DNA of 64,000 nt. It comes from Typhlomys cinereus. Its lineage: Eukaryota; Chordata; Mammalia; Rodentia; Platacanthomyidae. The translations under genes were made by a program, and so were the position numbers. The stretch covers positions 1,225,087 to 1,289,086 of the forward strand of contig JALPQD010000089.1 of the NCBI GenBank assembly GCA_023101885.1, given 5' to 3'. This document shows, one piece after another, positions 33,450 through 44,753 of the stretch (positions are counted from its first letter, which is position 1; the number at the start of each line of letters is the position of its first letter). The notes beneath the pieces were generated by a model. It searched no databases, was not told the DNA's origin, and worked only from the letters and a program-made list of their open reading frames with translations.

Positions 33450-33556
33450 CAAGGCCTGATATGATGGTTCATGCCATGATCCCAGCATATAGAAGGATCA
33501 CAAATTTGAGATTGGCTTGGGTTCCAGAACAAGAGTCTGTTCTCAAAAAAACAGGG
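33450..33556 (+). mobile_element. B1-type SINE
   Basis: CCTGATATGATGGTTCATGC, CATGATCCCAGCATATAGAA and TGAGATTGGCTTGGG, ending in A-rich sequence. Diverged copy. Confidence 0.7.
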
Positions 33557-33654
33557 GACCAACAATAATAGTATTTACCTATAGAATTTTTATGAGTAAT
33601 AATGTGTATCAATATGATTAGAATAGGAAGTAATATATAGGTATTATTGTTATG

Positions 33655-34215
33655 AGCCTGACACCATACAGGTAGAAAGTTAGAATAGATTTTTCATATT
33701 TTAAAATCTGTGATTATTTCATAATTCTGAATTGCCTCTAAGACATATATATGTCTGTGGATCACAGACATTTAAAAGGGAGTTAATCAGTAACTTATTA
33801 AATTTCTTTTTGTTTCTCAAAGAAAACATGAGCAAGGATTTTCAACTAAAAGATAAAGGCCATCCTAGTGTCTCAGCATTTATTTAGTAGCAGATGACAG
33901 TGCCCACATGTCATTTCCAGGGAATGTGGGACAGAGTGGAGTAGAACCAATACCCTAAGAGTGAGTTATCTGCTCTGATTCTCCTCCATCAGGGATTTAA
34001 ACTTTTGCCAGTTCTTAGGATTGTTTGAGTTTTTTTTTTTTTCCCACCCAGCTGTTTAGAGCACCTGTTGTTCCTCCTTTCCGGTCTCTTTAAATCAATG
34101 TTTAATGGCATCAGCACAGCTCGCCTGCATGTCATTCTAGAAATGAAGGCAAAAGAGTTTACACATACTAGCAAGCTACAACATTCTTTTTCAAATTTTT
34201 GTTGGGGAGACAAGT
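33655..34215. other. Unassigned DNA
   Basis: No repeat or gene recognised. Confidence 0.5.
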
Positions 34216-35290
34216 ATATATATATATTTTTTCCCCTTACATTTTATTATATAAGCTCAATACGTACCCCCGTCCTCTCCCTTCCCCCTTCCTTCCCCAT
34301 TCATCCCCCCTTGCAAATTCCCCCCTTCCCTCCTTCCTTTTTCCCCCTCCCTCCTTCCCCCTCTCCCAGTGCCTCCCCATCCCCTGGAGCATCCTTCTGT
34401 GTGAATGTCAAATCTCCCTCTGAGTCCTCCACCCTAGTGAGGGTTCAGGACTCAGTTACATAGCCTGGAGCCCCTTCTTGGGCTCCCCATTAGTATGGGA
34501 ACTCTATTATGACTGTTAATTCCTTGCCTCTAAGGATCCTACCGCCTGGAGGCTTCTCCCCTGTGATCCATGCTAGACTTTGGGAGGTCATTGACATGTC
34601 AGCCCTTGTGCAGGTCAGGCAAAGTCCAAGTCTAGCTGCTGCAGCCCCAACTTGTGTGAAGTATCTTGTATATAGTTGGTCCTCCCCATCTTTAGGTCTT
34701 ACAATCTTCCCTGAGCTTTAGGATGGGGAGAGATCTGGCTGGTCTGGTTCCAGATGAATCATGTAGGGTCTTTGGTGTTCTGAATTATGGTTTGTTGTTG
34801 TTTTCAGTTTTGCTGTTCCTGCACTGCCCTTGGCTGCATCCTGATTGGTATTGAAGGTCACGTCCTAACGAAAGATAAAAGACTGTTTAAATGAAGATGT
34901 TAATATAAGAGGAGACTGAAAGGTAGATGGAAGAATAGGAGTAGGACAGGGGTTGGGGGGGAGTAGTATCCCATTTGTCTGATGGTTACGGTCTATCTGC
35001 CAGTCCCTACATCCTTCCTGATTGGTGAGAATAAATGTGTTCATTCGCAAGTGACCAGGAAGGGAAGTGCGAGTGAGCTGCACCAGATGTCTCACTACTT
35101 ACATGAAGTACTTCTCTGTGGCCTAGTTTTTCTACTGAAAGATCATCCCCTATCTCTTTTTTTTTTTGAGGCCCTCCTTCCCCTTCCCTCCTGTTTATAA
35201 TCCTTTGCAATTACAGTGGGTATTACAGAGATTTACCTTTGAATATGATATTAAGTAGGTTTGGAACTAGGATCCACCACATATGGTGTC
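34216..35290 (-). mobile_element. 5'-truncated L1 3' UTR, antisense, older
   Basis: TATAAGCTCAATACGTACCC, the long C-rich block (34268-34385), CTGGAGCATCCTTCTGTGTG and the rest of the 3' UTR in order. It is more diverged than the 7014 and 30912 copies. Confidence 0.82.
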
Positions 35291-35304
35291 TAACTTTCTG
35301 GAAA

Positions 35305-35410
35305 CAAGTGTGTTTTTGAGGCTTGCTCAAAGCTCACTATGGATTCCAGGCTATCCTTGAGCTTGCTGTTATCACTGTGTCTCAGGGTTTTGAGTGCTGG
35401 TCTAACTTCT
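35305..35410 (-). mobile_element. B1-type SINE, antisense
   Basis: AAAGCTCACTATGGATTCCA, GGCTATCCTTGAGC, then TTTTGAGTGCTGG. Diverged. Confidence 0.65.
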
Positions 35411-35489
35411 TTCTAGATTTCTGATGTTTTTTTTTTTTTCATTCTTACTATTTTTTTCTGTTATCACACAGAGTTTTATGAAACTCCAG

Positions 35490-35745
35490 AGCAGATCTAG
35501 AGAGATGGTTCAGTTGATTCAAAGGTTAGACAAGCATGCACGAGGACTTGAGTTTAGCTCTCCAGTGCTAATGTAAAAAGTTAGGTGTGTTGTGCTTCTG
35601 TAATCTCAGTGCTGGGGTCCCTGGCGTTGCTCACTAGTTAACATTGGCTGAATCAGTGATTTTTGGGTTCATGGACAGGCTGTCTCAAAAGAAATAAGGT
35701 TGAAGAATAACTGATTGAAGAAGAAAGTTGGCATGAATCTCTAGC

Positions 35746-35790
<45 letters not shown>
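35490..35790 (+). mobile_element. B4/RSINE-type SINE with (CA)n tail
   Basis: GAGAGATGGTTCAGTTGATT, ACTTGAGTTTAGCTCTCC, TGTAATCTCAGTGCTGGGGT, GGCTGTCTCAAAAGAAATAA, then a clean CA run at 35749-35790. This is the usual order of rodent B4 SINEs. Confidence 0.78.
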
Positions 35791-35794
<4 letters not shown>

Positions 35795-36059
35795 TGGAAG
35801 TTGCTATGAAGTCTTTAGCTGTTCCTTCATCCTTCACCCGCCTATGCAGTGCAGTCGTGTGTGTAGTTGGGTTGGCCATGACCGTTTATCCCACTCATTT
35901 TGGACTTGCACAAAATAACACTCTACTTAAACTTTGTTGTTTAATTACTGCTGAGAACCACTGATGCAAATTATTATTTTTTATAGAAGTACATTTGAAA
36001 CTTACTAGATGGAGGACTCTTGTATTCAGTAATGGGTGAAAAGGAAAAATGCCCCAATG
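35791..36059. other. Unassigned DNA
   Basis: No repeat or gene recognised. Confidence 0.5.
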
Positions 36060-36240
36060 ATGGATTAATATCAACTGTAAGACTTTCCCCATATCGGTGG
36101 ACCTTGAATAAGTAATTCACCCTCCAAACTTTAATGTCTTTGTCCTTGAAGGGAGAAGAATGATGCCTTGCAAGCTTAAGGATTTGAACTGATATATCTG
36201 AGACATGTTGGTATCTTCATATGTATTAAAGTTATGATAA
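36060..36240 (+). mobile_element. MIR SINE fragment
   Basis: ACCTTGAATAAGTAATTCAC and CTCCAAACTTTAATGTCTTT follow MIR's central part. Confidence 0.6.
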
Positions 36241-36244
36241 TGAT

Positions 36245-37080
36245 GGGCAATGGGAAAGATGACAGGTGCACATTTAATTATGAGAGATGTTAGTAAGAAA
36301 CATTTTAAAATATTTTAAATGCTAAAAGCTTCCAGTGTGATCCTACCCGAAGGCAAAGAATCAGGAAAGTTTTCATGACTGCAGTTGACACTTCTACAGA
36401 AGGACGTTCCAAATAACAGGGACACATGCAGAAGGCATCGCGTATTTTCAAGCCACACAGAGGGTCTAATTTGGCCAAAGTATGAGGAATTTACAAAGGT
36501 GGGTATAAACTGTTAAGATTAGAAAGATTAGTCAACAATGTTATAATCGATCCCAGTATGCTCCGCCTATAAGTAGTCCATTGTTGCTTGGACAACTTGT
36601 TTATTACAAAGCAATGAGGCTACAGTTCCAGCTGAATGAGTGCTCATACAAATGTAGCTAATAAATGTTGAGCATTCCATGTTGGAAAAATAAGGGCATC
36701 ATATTAATACTTAACATTGCCATAACACATGCTTTTACCTATAACATAGGAAAGTGACAAGACTGTTCAGAGTATTACTGTGAAAACCATGTGTAATCAT
36801 AAACAGCATTAATCACCAGTGTCTAATTGGGAATGCATCATCTTTTGTTATTACAAGCCACAAGACTTGTACAGGGCTATTTGATAGCTGTACTATGAAC
36901 TGAATAAACTATGCATAATAATTCAAAGATTAAATTGCTGGGAACTATTGGAGAAATTGAAGTGTTTTATATACTGCCAAAAATTTTGAGAAACTCAATA
37001 AAACTCATACTTATTTGGTGAAAGAGAAAAAAAAATCAGTCAACAAGATTCTGATAAAAAGTGGTCAGTTTTATTAGCAG
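36245..37080. other. Unassigned DNA
   Basis: No repeat or gene recognised. Confidence 0.55.
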
Positions 37081-37084
37081 AGGG

Positions 37085-37235
37085 AGGCTATTTCTAGTAT
37101 CACTGGTGAAAGGAAGGGAAGAGGGAGGGAGAGTGCAATGGGGGATGACTGGGGAAGGGAGGGGAGAAGGAGAAGACAGGGGTGCCTCTTGAGTTTGTAT
37201 GATTAGGAAAATAATAAAATGTTGGGAGAAAAAAG
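37085..37235 (+). mobile_element. L1 3' tail fragment, sense
   Basis: Purine tract (37105-37185), then TCTTGAGTTTGTATGATTAG and A-rich sequence, as at the ends of the other L1s here. Confidence 0.75.
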
Positions 37236-37439
37236 AAAATTCTACATTACATTTTATTTCAAAACCTGAAATATGATATGCATGCTGGTTGGCTTTAGAA
37301 ATTAGATACTTCATCACCTGCTAATATCTGCAAAATTTATTCTAATTATGATTAATTGTTAATAAGACAAAGATTGTAACATGAATAGGCTGGACTTAAT
37401 TCTTTTCTAAATCCTTATTAAAATATTAATATAGCACAA

Positions 37440-38540
37440 GATTCACCCTTTAAAGTTTAGACTTCATTTTTTTTTGCCTATGTAGATATGGGTTTGTGTA
37501 GAAGAGGGCTCTTTGTGTGTCTGTGGAGGCCCAATGGTTCGTCAGGAATCATTCTAATTGCTCTACTTGATGTATTTTGAGGTTTTCTATGCTCTACCCT
37601 CCAGGGCAGGAAGTCCTGGCTACTGTCACTTCCACGGACATTTTTACCTGAGATCTGGGATCTGAACTTGAGTCCTTTTGCTTGTGAGGCAAAGGCTTAG
37701 TCCGGGAACCTTCTCTCCAATTCCTAGAATACTTTGATTTTTGAATAAATTTATGTGTACAACCATCGACACTGTTTGAGAATATATTTGACACTTTCTA
37801 AAGAAACCACATATTCATTAATAGTTACAGCTCATGTGCTCTTAAGTGAACCTGCTAATCTGTATTCTATACATTTGCCTACACTGGAAATTTTGGATGA
37901 ATAAAATAATATGACATATGGCCTTTTGCTAATGGTTCATTTTGCTTGATGTAATGTTCAAAGTATGTACACATTGAGGCATGAACTTATATGTACTCTT
38001 TTTATTTTTGAATAATATTTTACTCTGTAGATATGTGCAGGCTGTCATTCATTCATCAGATGATTTGTGTCTACTTTTCAGTTATTATGAATAATTCTGC
38101 CATAATTATATACAAACACTTGTATGGATCTGTGTTTACAGTTCTATATAATATACATCTAGGATTAAAATTGTTGTATCATATAATAACTATGTTTGAC
38201 TTTTTGAAGACTTGCTAAGTTTTCCAAAGTGACTACATGATTTTGTACTATCTGTCAGTGATGTAGTTCGGTTTCTCTAATCCTAATTTACCTTATTAGT
38301 ATGTACGTCTTTAATTGTTGCTACAATTTTCTTGTTTGAACAAGAACTTATTTTAATCATTTATACTTTGATTTACCTGTCCCTAGGGAACAAATGAAAT
38401 GGAGTAAGCATCTTTTCATGTGATATTTGTAATTTATATATTCTATTTGGAAAAATACCAGCCCAAATATTTGTTCATTTTGTAAAATTGAATTTTCTTC
38501 TTGTTGTCAAATTGTAGTAGCTTTTCACATCTTCTCAATA
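37440..38540 (-). mobile_element. Ancient L1M, antisense
   Basis: The 3' UTR (GTGTACAACCATCGACACTG) and the C-terminal end of ORF2 (about 37900-38240; TGAATAATATTTTACTCTGT) are in L1M order up to AATTTTCTTCTTGTTGTC. Highly decayed. An older SINE sits inside its 3' UTR. Confidence 0.68.
37462..37725 (-). mobile_element. Older tRNA-derived SINE, antisense
   Basis: CCAGGGCAGGAAGTCCTGGC, CATTTTTACCTGAGATCTGG, TCTGAACTTGAGTCC and GAGGCAAAGGCTTAG. Same layout as 24783-25060, more diverged. Confidence 0.65.
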
Positions 38541-38561
38541 AACTGAAACTAATCAAAATAA

Positions 38562-38582
38562 ATTATATTCAAACATTTTCTT
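38562..38582. repeat. Target-site duplication, left copy
   Basis: A 21-bp sequence starting ATTATATTCAAAC; it recurs at 38980-39000 with one mismatch. Confidence 0.88.
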
Positions 38583-38979
38583 TTTTTTTTTCTTGTGAAA
38601 AATTTTTTTAAATTTCCGCTCATACAAACACTAGATACCCCGGTACCCTCTCTCCCTCCACCCCTTCCTGGACCCCCTTGCTGCTTCCCCTCTTTTCCTC
38701 TTCCTTTCCCCCCTTCCCTCCCTATCTCCTAGTGCCTCCTCCCCTCCATCACTGGAGCATCCTTTAATGTGTATGTCAAACTTTCCTCTGAGTCTTCCTC
38801 TCTGATGAGGTGTAAGGACTCAGTGGCATATCCTAGAACTCTTTCTTGTGTTCCCCTTCAGTATAGGAACACCATTGTGGCTGTTAATCCTTAGCTTCTA
38901 AGAATCCTAGTGCTAGACTCAAAGTCTAGTCCATGCTAGACTTTGAGGGGTCAATAATGTGTTTGTCATTGCGCAGGTC
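38583..38979 (-). mobile_element. 5'-truncated L1 3' UTR, antisense
   Basis: T-run, CGCTCATACAAACACTAGAT, the C-rich block, CATCACTGGAGCATCC, and on to GTGTTTGTCATTGCGCAGGT. About 400 bp, bracketed by a 21-bp duplication. Confidence 0.9.
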
Positions 38980-39000
38980 ATTATATTCAAACACTTTCTT
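38980..39000. repeat. Target-site duplication, right copy
   Basis: Second copy of 38562-38582, one mismatch. Confidence 0.88.
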
Positions 39001-39040
39001 CTACCTATGTGTTGTCTTTATCTCCCCATTTTAATATATT

Positions 39041-39318
39041 TTTTATTTATTATTTATTCAATTGTGCATGTATGCATGTGTGCGTGTATATGTATGTTTG
39101 TGTGTGTAGAACCACGGACGAATTCGGGAACCACCATGGACTACTTCCACCACCTCCTTGTTTACTCTGCCCCGGGATTCACGGGCTCCGCCCTACCAGG
39201 ACCAGACACGCAGGCCGCCTCCGCTTCTGCCCAGTGTCTAAACGTGGGGTCTAGGATCCGAACTCAGGACCTTCTGCCTGCAAGGCAGAGGCTTTACCCC
39301 TGAGCCACCTCTCCATAT
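39041..39318 (-). mobile_element. Young tRNA-derived SINE, antisense
   Basis: Reversed tail, TG-rich stretch, CGAATTCGGG, full body and a head cut after CCACCTCTCCA. No convincing target-site duplication. It lies only 40 bp from the L1 duplication. Confidence 0.88.
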
Positions 39319-39574
39319 CTTTAAATCATCTAGGTTTCACATATGAAAAATAGTGATATTTGTCTGCAGAAGTTTGATTATTTCGCTTTGCATGATGATC
39401 TCCATTTTTGGAACTGAAATTATCTTCTGTGAATAAAAACTATTGCAAAAGCATCTTAATGAGCTAGGTGATGCTTTCATGTTATTGTCTAGATTGCATT
39501 GTGTTTATTTTCTGGGTGTATGACATGATTTCAATGATACCAATGTTATTTACAGTCACACTCAATGGTGCTGA

Positions 39575-39800
39575 CTTTTTTTTACTATTCTTTTTTATTT
39601 TTACAAGCATATTGAATACTAATTCCTGTTTCCCTCATTCCCCCCTCCCTCGCATTCCCCTTCCTTTCCCTCATCAATCCATTCTACTCCCTCTATTACC
39701 TCCCTCCTACCTTGCCGTTTGTATGGGCCCCAGGGTTCCCTCTGGCTTGTGTGCACTAGTGGGGGTTTAGGCCTCTGTGGCATAATGGTACTGGCATTTG
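39575..39800 (-). mobile_element. Old L1 3' UTR fragment, antisense
   Basis: A T-rich start, then the C-rich purine-tract complement (39630-39710), then a 3' UTR unlike the young copies. Older subfamily. Confidence 0.5.
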
Positions 39801-40880
39801 TGTTATGTCCCAAAGTGAATACCTTCCAACCCAAAGAAAAGATTTGTGCTAGGTAGTTTCAATAGTTAGTGGAGAAGTAAATGTGAATCAGAGCTTTGTA
39901 GTTTAGCTTCAGGCCAATATATATATTTTTAATATAGATAGAACATATAGACCGTCAGAGAGAGCATTTCCATACCAGGGGATGGTTTTTAAAGTTAATT
40001 TTCTTCTTGGAAATTTCAATGTCTCATGCTACATATTTTCAAAGGATGTGGTTCAAACCTAAAGACAGGATTAAAAGTCAGCTGTTAGAAAGGAATGTCT
40101 GTGGCAGTATGTTTGGTGAGGTGGTGTGAGTAAGAGCAGAGTTGGTAATTCTACTCACAAGTGACAGACTCTTGTGCTCAGAAGTCTAAATTTCACCTCT
40201 TCTCAAACATTATCATGGAATCCAAAGAAGTTCTTGTTCAATGTAAGTTTATTTATTTCTATTGACATATCCATGGTAAATAAGGCATCAATTATGGTAG
40301 GGAATATTTCCTTAATGATTTCTTTATAAATACTAATTCTGGTATTATTATATATTATGTGCTAAGATAGTTTTTTTCCCTGTGAAATCATCTTCATTCA
40401 TGACTATAAAATCAAGGACAGAATGCATTCGAAATGCTGTGAATTTAGAGCTAGTGACTTGGAGCTATACTTAGCAACTACATGTATATTTCTTCTACCA
40501 GGATAGCTATAATGTAGTTTGACTGCTGCATACACGGAAATCTGTATTCAAACTTCTGTTATGTGGGTAATCTTGATGGTATTCAGAATAAATTGTAATT
40601 TAACTTGCCGTTTTCATGTGGTTTGAGTATTTGATTACAAAATATCTTAATGATACATGTGACGTATTGATCTGCTTACCCAGAAACTCAGGATAAATTC
40701 TTGTTTATTTCTTTTCTGAGTGGTGTTATCTATGTGTTTTGAAGTGAAATAGCTGCAAATAATACTTTTATTTGTAGTAAAGTGATTTAGTGTCTTGATA
40801 ATTCATTTTTCTTCCAGCATATTTTTTTGAAATAGCTGTGTGAAGATAAGCTTAATGACTGCAATTAAATCAAGTGCTAT
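39801..40880. other. Unassigned AT-rich DNA
   Basis: No repeat or gene recognised. Confidence 0.55.
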
Positions 40881-40884
40881 ATAG

Positions 40885-41095
40885 AAGCATTTTTATATGA
40901 CTTCTCTCATTTGGTAACTTTAGTAGGCAGATATAATTATTTTCATTTTACACACAAGGATATTGAGAATCAGATCAGTAAAAATCTTCCAATTAAGTAG
41001 TGAAAGAGTAAAGAGTTGTAAGTATATGTATGTATGTCTTCCTGGGTGTTTGTTGACTCAAATCTGAGGCTCTTTATTTCTCTAGACCATATTCC
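40885..41095 (+). mobile_element. MIR SINE fragment
   Basis: ATTATTTTCATTTTACACAC, AAGGATATTGAGAATCAGAT and a TTTGTTGACTCAAATCTGAG block, in MIR order. Confidence 0.72.
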
Positions 41096-41879
41096 ATGAG
41101 TAGTCACACATAACACGGAACAATACTATCAGCTGTATCAACTAGGAGAATGGAAACACATCCAGAAATAGAAACTTTTTTTTTTCTGAAATTTCCATGT
41201 GCATTTCTTGAAAATTGTATTGAATACATCTCAGAGGAAAAGGAAAAACAAAGGCATTTTTATCATGCTTCTGTAAGTTACATCGATTCTGATGTTTCCC
41301 ACAGTGCTTCAGCTGAGTATTATGTAGTATCCTACATTCCAGAGAAGTGTCTCTCATGAACAGAATGTGTGCGAACAGCTGTCTGTAGCAGCTGTAGATG
41401 GCAAAAACAAACATAAGCCTGCAAGTTCAGTTTTTTTCCTTTCCAGTGCAATTCTCTCCAGTACCACCAAAATGAAGAATTGAAATATATGTGCACAAGT
41501 GCACTGAGCAAAGAAATAGAAACCACCTTAGTATTGTACTAAGCCTGTGTCTCAGAACCATAGATACCAATGCTAATAAGTGCCTTCTTTTGGGCCTCAG
41601 ATCAATCATTAAAGAAGTGGATGACCAAACTTGAATAAGTTCTCACAAAGTAGGGGAAAATGTCATTTTTACTGTTGTTTGTTCAGAATGCATGTAGCAG
41701 AGCCTTATATACAAAGGTCAATAAATATTTTCTGGGTGGCAGGTGAATTTCTCCTTTTCTTGCATCTGGCATATAGTTGTGGCTATAGTGTGTGTCTTCT
41801 GAAATTCAAGGCTGATGCTTTAGCATATTATGTTGCTTTCTTCCATTCTCGCTTCAGAATGATGGTCACATTAGTTTGG
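41096..41879. other. Unassigned DNA
   Basis: No repeat or gene recognised. Short frames on both strands lack any domain. Confidence 0.5.
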
Positions 41880-41995
41880 AAAGAGACAGCTAAATCTCTT
41901 AGAAGTTAAATAAGTTGCCCAAGTTCACACAACTAGGCAATTGTTCAATGAATTCTTGCATTTCTGCTAGTTGATGCTAAAGTCTACTTGTTTGC
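41880..41995 (+). mobile_element. MIR core fragment
   Basis: AGTTAAATAAGTTGCCCAAG and TTCACACAACTAGGCAATTG are the conserved MIR core. Confidence 0.78.
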
Positions 41996-42214
41996 TGAGA
42001 TGTCATGCTAGACTGCTGCTTCTAGAAACACACAAATTTGGCTCATAGCTTACAAATGTAATTTGTACTTCTAACCATAATGCCCTCTGCAGAAAGAATG
42101 TGCATTCTCAGTTTTTTTTCTTTCAAAGTCAGTAGATATGAGCAGTTAAGATGAGTAACTGCATAGCCAGACAGTTAAAATGTCTGCTCTCACACTCACA
42201 TCACATTAGTTGTT

Positions 42215-42325
42215 GTTCTGGGCTTATTCTTCCTCTTCAAATAGTGGTAATAATAATGATTTTCTCATGCATTTTTTTGAGGACTAAGTAAGTGTGAGGT
42301 GCTTAGATGCTGCTCTTCGTGTGTT
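42215..42325 (+). mobile_element. MIR 3'-part fragment
   Basis: CTTCCTCTTCAAATAGTGGT, AATAATAATGAT and GAGGACTAAGTAAGTGTGAG resemble the MIRb 3' half. Confidence 0.55.
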
Positions 42326-42329
42326 GTTA

Positions 42330-42957
42330 TTTCTTTTAGTATTCATTTCCACTGGGGAAATTTTTCTTGTATCCAGTAACATTTATTTCTGTTTTCCTTC
42401 CTCCCAGGACACAAAGATTGGTGGATGTAACTCTTATTATCATATTAACTTACTTTAATTATCATTATGAGGTTATCTTTCACCCTTTGATAGTAAATAT
42501 CTTAATCTTTTAACACAGATCCAGTTTTCCCGTACTCATTTCTAAAATACTATCAAGAAATTTCTGTAGTCAAAGTAGAAAATAATTTTTTTAGCAGATA
42601 AGCCTTTCCAATGGACTTTATTGTCTAACTTACTTTTGCCATGCAATGGTCTTTGCATCTCCAAACACCACATCTTTGGGACAGTCCACTAAGAAGATAA
42701 TTAAGTCTTCATTATTTTCCTGAATGCAAGTTATATTGTTGTAATTAGCATCCATATTGAATAGTCATGGTTTCTACTTTACAAGGACTTACTGAAAATT
42801 ACCTCCAAATGTTTCCCCGCAAGTTATACCGTCTGTACTATTGTTTGATTTGAATCAAATAATCAGATTAGAGATCTCTGTAGTTGAGACTAAAAGTGAA
42901 CATGGTAGAACAGATTAGATCAATTAAGGAACTCTCAGTGTCTATGTCAAAAACTTG
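42330..42957. other. Unassigned DNA
   Basis: No repeat or gene recognised. Confidence 0.5.
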
Positions 42958-43095
42958 TTGACATGATATGGTGGCTCACACTATAATCACAGCATTCTTC
43001 AATTAGAGGGTTTGATGTCAGAGACCAGGTTAGATACATAGCAAGCTCAAGGTCAGCCTATCCTTTCATAACAAAACTCTGTCACAGAAAGAAAA
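42958..43095 (+). mobile_element. B1-type SINE
   Basis: GATATGGTGGCTCACACTAT, AATCACAGCATTC, AAGGTCAGCCTATCC, then A-rich. Diverged. Confidence 0.75.
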
Positions 43096-43439
43096 AGGGG
43101 CATCCTGTGAAAAACTCAATGCATATACTCTTCTAATTAATAACAAATTTATGAACTTTTGACCTAATGCTGCACTTTCAGCTATCACTCCCAATAAACT
43201 TGTGATTTTTTTATAAGTATGGTCCAGAAGAGTCTAATCTGATTATTTACTTCAAATCAAAAAAATAATGTTTACAGCACAATTTGCATGAAAACATTTG
43301 ATGATAATTTTTAGTATGTCTTTATAAAACAGAAACTATGGCTATTTAATATGGATACCAGTTGCAAGAATATAATTTGAAAAACTGGATCTGTTGATAT
43401 AGTTGCTGTTTCCAATATCTATATATTTTCCAATAATTT
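43096..43439. other. Unassigned AT-rich DNA
   Basis: No repeat or gene recognised. Confidence 0.5.
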
Positions 43440-43562
43440 TTTTTACAAATTAGCATTTCTTTCTTTTTGGTTGAAGAACTCCCTATAAAATTTCCCATGT
43501 GACATACTTGGTGGTTATAAATCTCAGCTTTTGTTCATCTGTTAATATTTTTATTTCTACTT

Positions 43563-43580
43563 TGTATGTAAAGAGTTCTT
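43563..43580. repeat. Target-site duplication, left copy
   Basis: TGTATGTAAAGAGTTCTT is repeated exactly at 43880-43897. Confidence 0.93.
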
Positions 43581-43636
43581 TTTTAAATTTATTTTTATTA
43601 TTTATTCAACTGTGTGTGTATGCGTGTGTGTGCGCA

Positions 43637-43670
<34 letters not shown>

Positions 43671-43879
43671 ACCACGGATGAATTCGGGAACAACCATGGA
43701 CCGCCTCCACCTCCTCCTTGTTTACTCTGCCCCGGGATTCACAGGTTCCGCCCTACTGGACCAGAAACGCAGGCCACCCCCGTTTCTGCCCGGCGTCTAT
43801 ACGTGGGGTGTAGGATCCGAACTCAGGACCTTCTGCCTGCAAGGCAGAGGCTTAACCCCTGAGCCACTTCTCCAGCCCC
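43581..43879 (-). mobile_element. Young tRNA-derived SINE, antisense
   Basis: Complete: reversed tail, a TG array (43610-43668), CGAATTCGGGAAC, body, head CCACTTCTCCAGCCCC. A perfect 18-bp duplication flanks it. Confidence 0.93.
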
Positions 43880-43897
43880 TGTATGTAAAGAGTTCTT
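43880..43897. repeat. Target-site duplication, right copy
   Basis: Exact second copy of 43563-43580. Confidence 0.93.
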
Positions 43898-44706
43898 GCT
43901 GGGTACAGTGTTTTAGGTTATTTTTCTTCAGTGCTATGAAAATCTCATCCAATTCATTCCTGGCCTAAAAGGTTTCAGCTGAGACTTTGCTATTAGATCC
44001 CACACCCTTATATATTTCCTGTATTCATGGCTTTCAGATTCCTCTTCCATCCTCAGCTTTTCAAGGTTTTGTTATATCATGACTTGGTTGAGTTAGGTCT
44101 GACTGGTGTCCTTTGATCTTTGTGTATCTTGTTATCTTTCTCTAAGTTTGAGAACTTTTCTTTTCGGGTAAATTTCTTATGCCTTTGGTATTCACCAGCC
44201 CATCTTGTGCCCAAATAGCTAGACTGCTCTCTCTTCCAATGCGGTTCCAATGTTCTGGTAAGCTGGCTTTGTTCCATTTCATTCTTTTTTCCCTTTAACT
44301 CTATTTTCAAGCAGCCTATAGTTCAAACAACCTTATAGCTCACTGTTTCTTCTGTTTGATCTATTGTCTATCAATACTGTCTGCTGGGTGTTTCCTTTTA
44401 TTTACTGTACTGTTTACCGCAAGAGTTTCTGCTTTTAAAATTTTACTTCAATATCTTTGTTATCTTTTGCTCCAAGAGGATTAAATAATTTCTCTGTATT
44501 CCCTTGAAGTTCATTGAGCTTCTTTAGCACAACTGTTTGGAATTCCCTAACGTTGCACATACAGGTTGCTATTTGTTTAGTTTCTCATGAATTATTTTGT
44601 CTGTTAGATGAAATCACCATCCCCTAAAAGTTCTTGAGCTTGTTATTATTTGGCATAATCTGGTTATGGAAGGATTAGATATTTATTGTGGTCTTTGTAA
44701 GGAATG

Positions 44707-44753
44707 TGTATGTATGTATGTATGTATGTATGTATGTATGTATGTATGTATGT
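44707..44753 (+). repeat. (GTAT)n microsatellite
   Basis: About 11 uninterrupted tetranucleotide units. Confidence 0.95.

Larger units (their letters stand above)
32735..33650 (+). mobile_element. MIR SINE broken up by three later insertions
   Basis: The MIR parts are 32735-32850 (GTACCTATGTGCAAAGTATT, TTTCACAGTTGAAAAATGA), 33312-33449 (AAGTGTCTTACCCAAGTTCA, GTTCTGTCACTAACT) and 33557-33650. Read together they follow MIR order. The inserts are a truncated SINE, a full SINE and a B1. Confidence 0.65.

Noticed and set aside
43612..43968. Open frames with near-identical peptides at several places (containing RLHLLLVYSAPGFTGSALPG)
   Set aside because: All lie on the SINE, mostly antisense to its transcript, and recur at 20603, 32875, 38959, 43612 and 48155. 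The similarity is due to the repeat, not to a gene family.
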